A stretch of DNA of 39,911 nucleotides from DATNBT01 sp964579765 (GTDB taxonomy: Bacteria > Acidobacteriota > Vicinamibacteria > Vicinamibacterales > CAVVIG01): positions 1-39,911 of the forward strand of contig CAZOIK010000112.1 in the NCBI GenBank assembly GCA_964579765.1, read 5' to 3'. Below, piece by piece: positions 29,105-37,176 of this stretch. The position numbers and the translations under genes are program-made. Position 1 is the stretch's first letter, and the number at the start of each line of letters is the position of its first letter. The notes below the pieces were generated by a model. It ran no database searches. It saw only the letters and a program-made list of their open reading frames with translations, and was not told where the DNA came from.

Positions 29105-30679
29105 GTGAAGCCGCTGCGACGGGGCGCCCTCGCGCTCGCCGCGACGTTGACCGCGGTGACGGCGAGCGCGCAGCCTGCAACCACGCGTGCGCCGGCGTGT
29201 GCCGCGCTCGCGTCGCTCAGGCTGCCCGCGGTGACGGTCACGCGCGCGGAGGTCGTGCCCCGCGGCGCGTTCACGCCGCCGGCGCCCGTCCCCGCTGTGC
29301 CGCCGCCGACCGGTCCGCCGTTTTCGCGGCTGCCGCCGTTCTGCCGCGTGACCGCCACGCTGACGCCGACGAGCGACTCGGACATCAGAATCGAAGTCTG
29401 GCTGCCTCTGGGCTCGCCATCCGAAGCTCGCGGAGCGAGCGGAGGATGGAACGGCAAGCTGCAATCGGTGGGAAACGGCGGGTGGGCGGGCGTCATCGCG
29501 TATCCCGCGCTGGCCACGGCGCTCGCCGCGGGGTATGCGACCGCCGCCACCGACACCGGACACGTCGGCAGCAACGCGCGCTTCGTGCCGGGCCATCCGG
29601 AGAAGCTCGTGGACTACGGCTATCGCGCCGTGCACGAGATGACGGTCGCGGCGAAGGCGCTGGTCTCGGCGTTCTACGGCCAGGGGCCGCGTCTGTCGTA
29701 CTGGAACGGCTGTTCGACGGGCGGACGGCAGGGGCTGATGGAGGCCCAGCGCTTTCCGGCCGACTACGACGGCATCATCGCCGGCGCGCCGGTGCACGAC
29801 CGAACGGACCAGCTGATCTGGGAACTGTGGGTCGCGCAGGCCGTTCACCGCAGCGACGCCAGCTACATTCCGCCGGCGAAGTATCCCGCGATCCACGCCG
29901 CGGCGCTCGCCGCCTGCGACGCGCATGACGGCGTCACGGACGGTCTCATCGACAGCCCGAATCGCTGCCGGTTCGATCCTGGCGTCCTCGCCTGCACGCA
30001 CGGCGATGCGCCGTCGTGCCTCACGCCGCCGCAAGTCGAGGCCGCGCGACAGATCTACCGGCCGGCCATCGACCCTCGCAGCCAACGACAGATCTATCCC
30101 GCGATGCAGCCGGGCAGTGAACTGGCCTGGTCGAACCTCGCCGGCCCTGAAGCCGTCGGCGAAGCGGTGGACTTCTTCCGCTACGTGGTCTTCAACAATC
30201 CGGCCTGGGACTTTCGGACGCTCACGTTCGACGCGGCGGTGACGCTCGCCGAACCCGCGCGCGACATCTTGAACGCCACGGATCCGAACCTGACGCCGTT
30301 CTTCAATCGCGGCGGCAAGCTGCTCATGTATCACGGCTGGGCCGACCAGCTCGTCGCGCCGCTGAGCAGCGTCGCCTACTACACGAACGTCGTCGCCGCA
30401 ACGGGCGGACCTGAGGTGACGACGCGATCCATGCGGCTGTTCATGATGCCCGGCATGACGCATTGCTTCGGCGGCGAAGGGCCCAACACGTTCGACAAGA
30501 TGAAGGTCGTCGAAGCGTGGCGTGAAGAGGGAACGCCGCCGGATCGGATCGTCGCGTCGCACAGCAGCGCAGGAAAAGTCGATCGCACGCGCCCGCTCTG
30601 TCCGTACCCGCAGGTCGCCGTCTACACCGGGTCGGGCAGCACGGATGTCGCGGCAAACTTTGTCTGCAAAGCTCCGTGA
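29105..30679 (+). CDS. Tannase/feruloyl esterase family protein
   Basis: GTG 29105 with GGAGG at 29095-29099 (5 nt) gives MKPLRRGALALAATLTAVTASAQ, a signal peptide; 524 residues. The family's CS-D-HC signature is complete: C203-S204 in YWNGCSTGGRQG, D414 in GWADQLVAP, and H453-C454 in GMTHCFGG; C203 and C454 normally form the disulfide that links the catalytic Ser and His. The internal lid segment holds further Cys (CDAHDGVTDGLIDSPNRC), a calcium-binding-loop type sequence in this family. It hydrolyses gallate or ferulate esters of plant polyphenols and cell wall, outside the cytoplasm. Last gene of the VOC/NTF2/VOC run. Released methoxylated aromatics would suit the LigM-like and dioxygenase enzymes encoded at 11958-14391. 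Confidence 0.92.
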   Translation: MKPLRRGALALAATLTAVTASAQPATTRAPACAALASLRLPAVTVTRAEVVPRGAFTPPAPVPAVPPPTGPPFSRLPPFCRVTATLTPTSDSDIRIEVWLPLGSPSEARGASGGWNGKLQSVGNGGWAGVIAYPALATALAAGYATAATDTGHVGSNARFVPGHPEKLVDYGYRAVHEMTVAAKALVSAFYGQGPRLSYWNGCSTGGRQGLMEAQRFPADYDGIIAGAPVHDRTDQLIWELWVAQAVHRSDASYIPPAKYPAIHAAALAACDAHDGVTDGLIDSPNRCRFDPGVLACTHGDAPSCLTPPQVEAARQIYRPAIDPRSQRQIYPAMQPGSELAWSNLAGPEAVGEAVDFFRYVVFNNPAWDFRTLTFDAAVTLAEPARDILNATDPNLTPFFNRGGKLLMYHGWADQLVAPLSSVAYYTNVVAATGGPEVTTRSMRLFMMPGMTHCFGGEGPNTFDKMKVVEAWREEGTPPDRIVASHSSAGKVDRTRPLCPYPQVAVYTGSGSTDVAANFVCKAP

Positions 30680-30687
30680 AACTACTT

Positions 30688-30702
30688 AACGTTAGGTATT
30701 GT
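30688..30702 (+). promoter_or_regulatory. AAC[A/G]TTAGGTATTGT motif, copy 2
   Basis: AACGTTAGGTATTGT, 9 nt after the tannase stop and 115 nt before the TonB receptor ATG. It differs by one base from the copy at 25201-25215. TCTAAT at 30743-30748 is a possible -10 downstream, which would place the motif where activators bind. Confidence 0.55.
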
Positions 30703-30816
30703 CGGATCGCCCCCTGCGTCGTACAACCCGCCGTCAGTGAACTCTAATCGTACGAATTGATTGCGTCCCTCGCGTCGCGCGGGGACGGGTGCGGGAGTCA
30801 CGCACAGGAGCAGCTT

Positions 30817-33813
30817 ATGGGTCGGTCCCGTTGGTCGGGAGTGTTCGCGCTCGCGTGCTTGCTGTTCGTTCCAGCCGTCGCGTCTGCCCAGGCGTCCATC
30901 ACGGGAGTCGTGAAGGACGGGACGGGCGCGATTCTTCCCGGCGTCACGGTCGAAGCGTCGAGTCCCGCCCTGATCGAAAAAGTCCGCTCCGTCGTCGCCG
31001 ACGGCACCGGTCAGTACCGGATTGTCGATCTGCGGCCCGGGACGTACAGCCTCACGTTCTCGCTGCAGGGTTTTCAGACGTTCAAACGAGAAGGCATCGA
31101 GCTGTCCGGCTCCGCGATCGTCACGGTGGACGCCGAGCTGAAGGTCGGCGCCGTCGCGGAAACGGTGACGGTGACGAGCGAAGCGCCGGTGGTGGACGTG
31201 CAGACCACGGCGCAGCAGCGCGTGATGGGGAAAGACGTCATCGACTCGCTGCCGGTCGGACGCGGCCAGGCGGATCTCGCCGTGCTCGTGCCGGGGATGA
31301 CCAGCGGCGGCCAGGACGTCGGCGGCCAGGGCACGCTCTCGCTGAGCGCGCTCGCCATCCATGGCGGACGCGGCACCGACCAGCGGCAGAGCGTGGACGG
31401 CATGACCATCCGCAATGTCGCCGGCCAGGGCAATTCGTCGAATTTCATCCCTGACGTCGGCGCCACGCAGGAACTCACGATCGACTACTCGGGCGGGTCG
31501 GCCGAGGCGATTACGAGCGGCGTGCTCTTCAACTTCATCCCGCGCGAGGGTGGGAACAAGTATCAGGGCACGTTCTTCGGCACCGCGACGAACTCGAGCT
31601 TTCAAGGCACCAACCTCACGTCGGATCTGCTGGCCCAGGGACTCAAGGCTCCCAATCATCTCGAGAGCCTCCACGACATCAACCCGTCGTTTGGCGGACC
31701 GCTCGTCAAAGACCGGTTGTGGTTCTACTCGAGCGCGCGCTGGCAGACGAACCGCACGTACGTCGCGGGGATGTACGACAACCTCAACGCCGGCAATCCG
31801 GCCGCGTGGAGCTACAGCCCCGACCTCAGCCATCAGTCCGTGACGTGGTTGAGCGACAACACGGGGAACACACGCCTGACGTGGCAGGCGTCGCCCAAGA
31901 ACAAGTTCACGTTCTTCTATGAGAACCAGTGGCGCAACTGGGAGTTCATCACGGCGACGATCACGCCGGAATCGGCGCAGCAGTACTCGTTTCCCAGGCT
32001 CGACACGGGCACGGTCGGCTGGTCGTCGCCGCGCACCGACCGGTTGCTGCTCGAAGCGCATTTCGGGATTCACCACGAAGACATCCGCAACTACTGGCCG
32101 ACCGACGCCAACGATCCGTTCCGTACTCTGATTGGCGTCACCGAACAGGGCGGCACCATCCCCGGCCTCAGATACCGCGGTCGCGCCAATACCAACGACA
32201 CCTCCATCGCCGCGAACGACAGCGTCACCGAGAACGTGTACGAGGCGAAGGCGTCGTTGACGTACGTGACCGGGTCCCACGCGTTCAAGCTGGGGCTCAG
32301 CGACGACTGGGGCAAGCAGACGTACTACTCGTACGACATCCCGTGCGAGTGCGCGTTCCGCTTCCTCAACGGCGTGCCGAACCAGATCACGGAGCGCCAG
32401 AACTTGTACGCAGGGCTCCGCGGCGGCATCAACGCCGAGCTCGGCCTGTTCGCGCAGGACAAGTGGACGATCAAGCGCTTCACGCTCACGCCCGGCATCC
32501 GGTACGACTACGTCAACACCGGGTGGGATGCCTACACCTTCGGGCCGGTGCCGAATGTGCCCAATCGCAACATCAGCTTCCCGGATCAGACCTGGTATCA
32601 CTTCAACGACGTGTCGCTGCGGCTCGGTGGGACGTACGACGTGTTCGGCAATCAGAAGACGGCGATCAAGGTGAATGTGGGACGATACCCGTCAGCGATC
32701 GACCCGACGCAAGGGAATCCCGCCGCCTATCAGCTCGTCAACCGCGTGACGCGCTCGTGGACCGACAGGACGCCGGTCGGCAGCGCGAACTACTACGTGC
32801 CCAATTGCGATCTCCTGAACCCGCTGGCGAACGGCGATTGTGGAACCATCTCCGACCTGCGGTTCGGTACCGCCGTCCCGAGCACCGTGTACAACTCCGC
32901 CATTCTCGGCGGATGGAACACCCGTCCCTACAACTGGGAGCTCTCGGCGCGCGTCCAGCAGCAGCTGCTGCAGAAGCTCGCGGTGGACGTCGGATACTTC
33001 CGGCGGATCTTCGGCGGCTTCATCGCGACCGACAACCTCGCCGTGACGCCGGGCGACTTCGGGCAGTTCAGCGTCACCACGCCGGTCGATCCGCGCCTTC
33101 CAAACGGCGGCGGCTACGTCGTGTCGGGCCTGTACAACGTCAACCCGAACAAGTTCGGCCAGGTGAGCAACTACGTGACGTCGGCCGACGCGTTCGGCGG
33201 ACAGACCGAGCACTACGACGGAATCGACGTCAACATGACGTGGCGCTACCTGTCGAGCGGGCTCCTGCAGGGCGGCGTCAGTACAGGCAGAGTGACGCAG
33301 GACGACTGCGCCATCGTCACCGCGCATCCGGAAGTCACCGTCGTCTCGACCGTCGGCTCCGTGCAGAGCACGACCATGTGCCACGTGGTGACCCCGTTCC
33401 AGCCGAACGTGAAGTTCCTGGCGACGTACACCGTGCCGAAAATCGACGTCGGCCTCTCCGGCACGTTCCAGAGCCTGCCCGGTCCGCTGTTCGCGGCCAA
33501 CTACGTCGTCAGCACCGCGCAGGTGCAGCCGTCGCTCGGCCGTCCACTTGCCGGCGGCGCCGCCAACACCACGGTCAACATCCTCGCGCCGGGGACGATG
33601 TACGGCGAACGGCTGAATCAGCTGGATCTGCGATTCACGAAGGCGCTGAAGTTCAACCAGTATCGCGTCAGGGTCAATCTGGACGCCTACAACGCGTTCA
33701 ACGGCAACTACGTCAGGGCCGTGAACGCCACGTATTCGACCAAGAGCTGGCTGACGCCGACCTCGGTACTGGACCCGCGTCTCTTCAAAATCAGCGCGCA
33801 ATTCGACTTCTGA
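30817..33813 (+). CDS. TonB-dependent receptor with N-terminal carboxypeptidase-regulatory-like domain (Oar-type)
   Basis: AGGAG (30806-30810) lies 6 nt before ATG 30817; the longer frame from 30757 lacks one. 998 residues. Signal peptide ends at VASAQ; then a CarboxypepD_reg-like beta-sandwich (~25-105; ASITGVVKDGTGAILPGVTV, GTYSLTFSLQGFQTFKREG), a plug (~110-250; GGRGTDQRQSVDGMTIRNVA), and a long outer-membrane barrel ending in FKISAQFDF with a terminal Phe. Such receptors import large or scarce substrates, often oligosaccharides or peptides, using TonB energy. No SusD partner is present. It follows the tannase gene after 137 nt with its own promoter-like region and the 15-nt motif; a GC-rich hairpin follows at 33833-33850. 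Substrate unknown. Confidence 0.93.
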   Translation: MGRSRWSGVFALACLLFVPAVASAQASITGVVKDGTGAILPGVTVEASSPALIEKVRSVVADGTGQYRIVDLRPGTYSLTFSLQGFQTFKREGIELSGSAIVTVDAELKVGAVAETVTVTSEAPVVDVQTTAQQRVMGKDVIDSLPVGRGQADLAVLVPGMTSGGQDVGGQGTLSLSALAIHGGRGTDQRQSVDGMTIRNVAGQGNSSNFIPDVGATQELTIDYSGGSAEAITSGVLFNFIPREGGNKYQGTFFGTATNSSFQGTNLTSDLLAQGLKAPNHLESLHDINPSFGGPLVKDRLWFYSSARWQTNRTYVAGMYDNLNAGNPAAWSYSPDLSHQSVTWLSDNTGNTRLTWQASPKNKFTFFYENQWRNWEFITATITPESAQQYSFPRLDTGTVGWSSPRTDRLLLEAHFGIHHEDIRNYWPTDANDPFRTLIGVTEQGGTIPGLRYRGRANTNDTSIAANDSVTENVYEAKASLTYVTGSHAFKLGLSDDWGKQTYYSYDIPCECAFRFLNGVPNQITERQNLYAGLRGGINAELGLFAQDKWTIKRFTLTPGIRYDYVNTGWDAYTFGPVPNVPNRNISFPDQTWYHFNDVSLRLGGTYDVFGNQKTAIKVNVGRYPSAIDPTQGNPAAYQLVNRVTRSWTDRTPVGSANYYVPNCDLLNPLANGDCGTISDLRFGTAVPSTVYNSAILGGWNTRPYNWELSARVQQQLLQKLAVDVGYFRRIFGGFIATDNLAVTPGDFGQFSVTTPVDPRLPNGGGYVVSGLYNVNPNKFGQVSNYVTSADAFGGQTEHYDGIDVNMTWRYLSSGLLQGGVSTGRVTQDDCAIVTAHPEVTVVSTVGSVQSTTMCHVVTPFQPNVKFLATYTVPKIDVGLSGTFQSLPGPLFAANYVVSTAQVQPSLGRPLAGGAANTTVNILAPGTMYGERLNQLDLRFTKALKFNQYRVRVNLDAYNAFNGNYVRAVNATYSTKSWLTPTSVLDPRLFKISAQFDF

Positions 33814-33832
33814 GGGGTCATTCCCCGGGGGA

Positions 33833-33850
33833 GGGGGCCGACCGGCCCCC
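33833..33850 (+). terminator. GC-rich hairpin after the TonB receptor gene (possible terminator)
   Basis: Stem GGGGGCC (33833-33839) / GGCCCCC (33844-33850), loop GACC, 20 nt after the stop. No T-tract follows, so it may act weakly or protect the mRNA end. Downstream 33860-33906 is AT-rich (TTTACA, TATTAA) and may hold the promoter of the cytochrome gene. Confidence 0.5.
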
Positions 33851-33930
33851 CGAGCTCGAATTTGCACAAGTAGCTTTACAAAATAGCCGTACAGTCCGAC
33901 TATTAACGTCGGCAGGATCGGGCAGAGACT

Positions 33931-34689
33931 ATGAGAGCACGGTGGCTGGTCACGATTTCGGCGGTGTCAGCGCTGGTCGTCGGATGGCAGGCCGCAGGTC
34001 TGGCCCGGCCCGCTGACGGCACTCAGCCCCGAATCTGGGACGGCGTGTATACGTCGGCCCAGGCCGAACACGGGAAGGATCGGTTTACGGCCGTCTGCCG
34101 CCGCTGTCACAGCGACGATTTGAACGGCAGCGACCGCGGCCCCTCGCTTCGCGGCGACCACTTCATGATGGACTGGGACACCCAGGATCTCGCCAGTCTG
34201 TTCGCCAAGATTCGGAACGGCATGCCGCCGGACGCTCCCGCGAGCCTGTCCGATGACGACTATCTCGATGTCGTGACGTACATCCTGCAGGCGAACAAAT
34301 ATCCCGCCGGCGATCGGACGCTGAAGCGCACTGCACTGGACGCAATCGTGATCACGAGAAGCGCGGATGCGCCCGAGGAAGTGCGCAACTTCCGCATGGT
34401 CCGCGTCGTTGGCTGCCTGGCGCAGGTGGACAACGCGTGGGTGCTGACCAACACCGGCGAACCTGCGCTGACAAACGAGCAGCCGCCGACGTCCGCGGCG
34501 CTGCAGGACGCGGCCGGCCAGCCGCTCGGTACTCACGTGTTCCGCCTGGTGAGCGTCAGCACGTTCCATCCTGCCGACCACGCCGGACAGAAGATGGAAG
34601 CGCGCGGGCTGATCTATCGCGCGCCGGACAAGTCGCTGATCAACGTGACGTCGCTCGACGCGGTCGGCGGCAGCGGGTGTGGGAGCTAG
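33931..34689 (+). CDS. Secreted cytochrome c fused to the domain seen alone at 9039-9440
   Basis: A 252-residue exported protein (signal peptide about 1-25). Residues ~35-125 are a class I cytochrome c: heme attachment C56-R-R-C59-H60 in TAVCRRCHSDDLNG, helix FAKIRNGMPPDAPASLSDDD with the likely Met ligand, and YLDVVTYILQANKYPAG. Residues ~158-252 (VGCLAQVDNAWVLT, QPLGTHVFRLV, FHPADHAGQ, RGLIYRAPDKSLINVTSL, GCGS) match the secreted protein coupled to PQQ dehydrogenase copy 2. This protein may accept electrons from a periplasmic dehydrogenase through that domain. Its neighbour downstream is a diheme DUF1592-type cytochrome, 18 nt away. Confidence 0.87.
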   Translation: MRARWLVTISAVSALVVGWQAAGLARPADGTQPRIWDGVYTSAQAEHGKDRFTAVCRRCHSDDLNGSDRGPSLRGDHFMMDWDTQDLASLFAKIRNGMPPDAPASLSDDDYLDVVTYILQANKYPAGDRTLKRTALDAIVITRSADAPEEVRNFRMVRVVGCLAQVDNAWVLTNTGEPALTNEQPPTSAALQDAAGQPLGTHVFRLVSVSTFHPADHAGQKMEARGLIYRAPDKSLINVTSLDAVGGSGCGS

Positions 34690-34707
34690 AGGATCCGGGC
34701 GAACACG

Positions 34708-37146
34708 ATGAACAGAGGGCGTCGGATCTTCCTGGGGATCATCGGCATCGTCGCCGCGGCGCAGGGCGTGCCGCGTGCCGCGACTCCAGGAGACACCACG
34801 CCTGCGACGCCGGCGTCGCTGGTGCAGGATCGGCAGATTCTCGACAAGTACTGCGTTACCTGCCACAACACGCGCCTCAAGACCGCCGGCCTGACGCTCG
34901 ACACGATGGATCTCTCCCAGGTTGCGGATCACGCGGACGTCTGGGAGAAGGTCGTGCGGAAGCTGCGCGTCGGCGCCATGCCGCCCCTGGGCGCGGCTCA
35001 CCCTGACGAGACGGCGCTGCACACGCTGGTCTCGTCGCTCGAGCAGACGCTCGACGAGGCCGCGGCGCTCAAGCCCAATCCTGGACGGGCGGTGCTGCAC
35101 CGGCTCAACCGCGCTGAGTACGCCAACGCCATCCGCGATCTGCTGGCCCTCGACGTCGATCCCGCCGACCTGCTGCCGCCCGACGACTCGAGCGGCGGCT
35201 TCGACAACAACGCCGACGTGCTCGGCGTGTCGCCCGCTCTGCTCGAGCACTATCTGTCGGCCGCGAGGACGATCAGCGCGCTGGCGGTCGGCGATCCCAG
35301 CATGGGCGCGGGCACCACGACGTATCGCGTGCGGGGCGACATGTCGCAGAACGAGCACGTCGAGGGCCTGCCGTTCGGCACGCGCGGCGGGCTCGTCGTC
35401 CGCCACACGTTTCCGCTGGACGGCGAATACGTCATCAAGGTGCAGTTGCTCGAGACGACGCTGGCGGCAATCCGCGGCCTGGAGTTCCCGAACGAGGTCG
35501 AGGTCCTGCTGGACGGCCGGCGCGTTCACGTGGCGACGGTCGGCGGCGACGCGGATTTCACCGGGTCGGCCGTGAACGCCACCGACGTCGTGAACTCGGT
35601 CGCCGACCGTCTGACGGCGCGCGTGACCGTCAAGGCGGGCGAGCAGAGCATCGGCGCCACCTTCGTCGCGAAGACCGCCGCCGAGAGCGCCAACCGGATG
35701 GAGGACTTTCAGCGGACGACGGTCGATACGACGGACCACACGGGCCTGCCGCACGTCGAGAGCTTGACGATCGTCGGTCCCTTCAAGCCGACCGGGCCGG
35801 GCGACACGGCGAGCCGCCGTCGCATCTTCGTCTGCCGTCCCGCGAACGACGCGGCCGAGGCGCCGTGCGCGACGAAGATCATCCGGACGCTGGCGCGCCG
35901 CGCGTACCGCCGGCCGGTGACCGACGTCGAGGTCGCGCGCCTGATGGCGTTCTACAAGGCCGGACGGCACGACGGCACCTTCGACGCGGGCATCGGGCGG
36001 GCGCTGCGCGCGATGCTGGCCAGCACGCAGTTCGTGTTCCGCCTCGAGCGCGATCCCGCGAACATCGCGGCCGGCGCGCCCTATCGACTGAGCGATCTCG
36101 AGCTGGCCTCGCGGCTCTCGTTCTTCCTGTGGAGCAGCATCCCCGACGACGAGCTGCTGGACGTGGCGAGCCGCGGGCAGCTCAAGGATCCCGCGGTGCT
36201 CGAGCGGCAGGTGCGGCGGATGCTGGCCGATCCGAAGGCGTCCACGCTCGTGACCAACTTCGCGAGCCAGTGGCTGCAGCTGCGCAACCTGCGGACGACG
36301 ATCCCGGATCAGAACGAGTTCCCCGACTTCGACGACAACCTCCGCCAGGCGTTTCGTCGCGAGGTGGAGATGCTCGTCGAGAGCGTCATCCACGAAGACC
36401 GGAGCGTGCTCGACCTGCTGACGGCCGACTACACGTTCGTCAACGAGCGGCTCGCGCGGCACTACGGGATCCCCAACGTCTACGGCAGCTACTTCCGGCG
36501 CGTGCCGGTGACCGACGACGCGCGCAAGGGGCTGCTTGGCAAGGGTGCGATTCTGATGGTGACGTCGCATCCCGACCGGACGTCGCCGGTGCTCCGCGGC
36601 AAGTGGATCCTCGAGAACCTGCTCGGCACACCGCCGCCGCCGCCGCCCGCGAACGTGCCGGCGCTCGACGCGCAGCGCGGCACGGGAAAGCTGCGCACCG
36701 TGCGCGATCAGATGCAGGCGCATCGCGCCGCGCCGGTCTGCGCGAGCTGCCACCGGTTCATCGACCCGCTCGGGTTCGCGCTCGAGAATTTCGACGCCGT
36801 GGGCGGGTGGCGGACCGAGGACGGCGGCGCGCGGATCGACGCGTCCGGCCAGTTGCTCGACGGGTCACGCGTGGACGGCGTCGTGACGCTGCGCCAGGCG
36901 CTCCTGAAGCGCCCCGACGTGTTCGTCGAGACGTTCACCGAGAAGCTGATGGTGTATGCGATTGGTCGCGGGCTCGGCCCGTACGACGGGCCGGCCGTGC
37001 GTGCGGTCGTGCGCGCGGCCGCCGCCCGCCAATACCGGTTCTCGTCGGTTGTCCTGGGGATCGTGCAGAGCGCCCCGTTTCAGATGCGAGTCAAAGCGCC
37101 CCGACGAGACGAGCGAGTCGGGTCGATCGCGAGCGTGAGTCACTAG
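34708..37146 (+). CDS. DUF1592/DUF1588/DUF1585-type large diheme cytochrome protein
   Basis: An 812-residue exported protein with the domain order known from Planctomycetes and Acidobacteria: cytochrome-like N-terminus with C49-V-T-C52-H53, DUF1587 (LHRLNRAEYANAIRDLLALD, SSGGFDNNADVLGVSP), a carbohydrate-binding-like middle domain (~210-330), DUF1595 (IIRTLARRAYRRPVTDVEVA), DUF1592 (STQFVFRLERDP, LASRLSFFLWSSIPDDEL), DUF1588 (KGAILMVTSHPDRTSPVLRG, ENLLGTPPPPPP) and DUF1585. A second heme motif C678-A-S-C681-H682 precedes RFIDPLGFALENFDAVG. Family function is unproven; such genes travel with DUF1552 proteins, as here. The run 33931-39911 is on one strand with short gaps, so one operon is likely. 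Confidence 0.9.
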   Translation: MNRGRRIFLGIIGIVAAAQGVPRAATPGDTTPATPASLVQDRQILDKYCVTCHNTRLKTAGLTLDTMDLSQVADHADVWEKVVRKLRVGAMPPLGAAHPDETALHTLVSSLEQTLDEAAALKPNPGRAVLHRLNRAEYANAIRDLLALDVDPADLLPPDDSSGGFDNNADVLGVSPALLEHYLSAARTISALAVGDPSMGAGTTTYRVRGDMSQNEHVEGLPFGTRGGLVVRHTFPLDGEYVIKVQLLETTLAAIRGLEFPNEVEVLLDGRRVHVATVGGDADFTGSAVNATDVVNSVADRLTARVTVKAGEQSIGATFVAKTAAESANRMEDFQRTTVDTTDHTGLPHVESLTIVGPFKPTGPGDTASRRRIFVCRPANDAAEAPCATKIIRTLARRAYRRPVTDVEVARLMAFYKAGRHDGTFDAGIGRALRAMLASTQFVFRLERDPANIAAGAPYRLSDLELASRLSFFLWSSIPDDELLDVASRGQLKDPAVLERQVRRMLADPKASTLVTNFASQWLQLRNLRTTIPDQNEFPDFDDNLRQAFRREVEMLVESVIHEDRSVLDLLTADYTFVNERLARHYGIPNVYGSYFRRVPVTDDARKGLLGKGAILMVTSHPDRTSPVLRGKWILENLLGTPPPPPPANVPALDAQRGTGKLRTVRDQMQAHRAAPVCASCHRFIDPLGFALENFDAVGGWRTEDGGARIDASGQLLDGSRVDGVVTLRQALLKRPDVFVETFTEKLMVYAIGRGLGPYDGPAVRAVVRAAAARQYRFSSVVLGIVQSAPFQMRVKAPRRDERVGSIASVSH

Positions 37147-37176
37147 GCCGTCGGCAATGTGAGGAGTGCGCCGCCC

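Noticed and set aside
26001..29180. Minus-strand open frame of more than 1000 codons
   Set aside because: It covers three well-supported plus-strand genes and reads as Arg/Ala/His-rich low-information text typical of antisense frames in GC-rich DNA.
33875..33912. TTTACA and TATTAA as a sigma70 promoter for the cytochrome gene, with the stem CCGAC/GTCGG as operator
   Set aside because: The spacer would be 19-20 nt and the stem only 5 bp; kept as a remark, not as a feature.
33967..36753. Minus-strand open frame of more than 900 codons
   Set aside because: Antisense to the cytochrome and DUF1592-type genes; no domain signature or plausible start.
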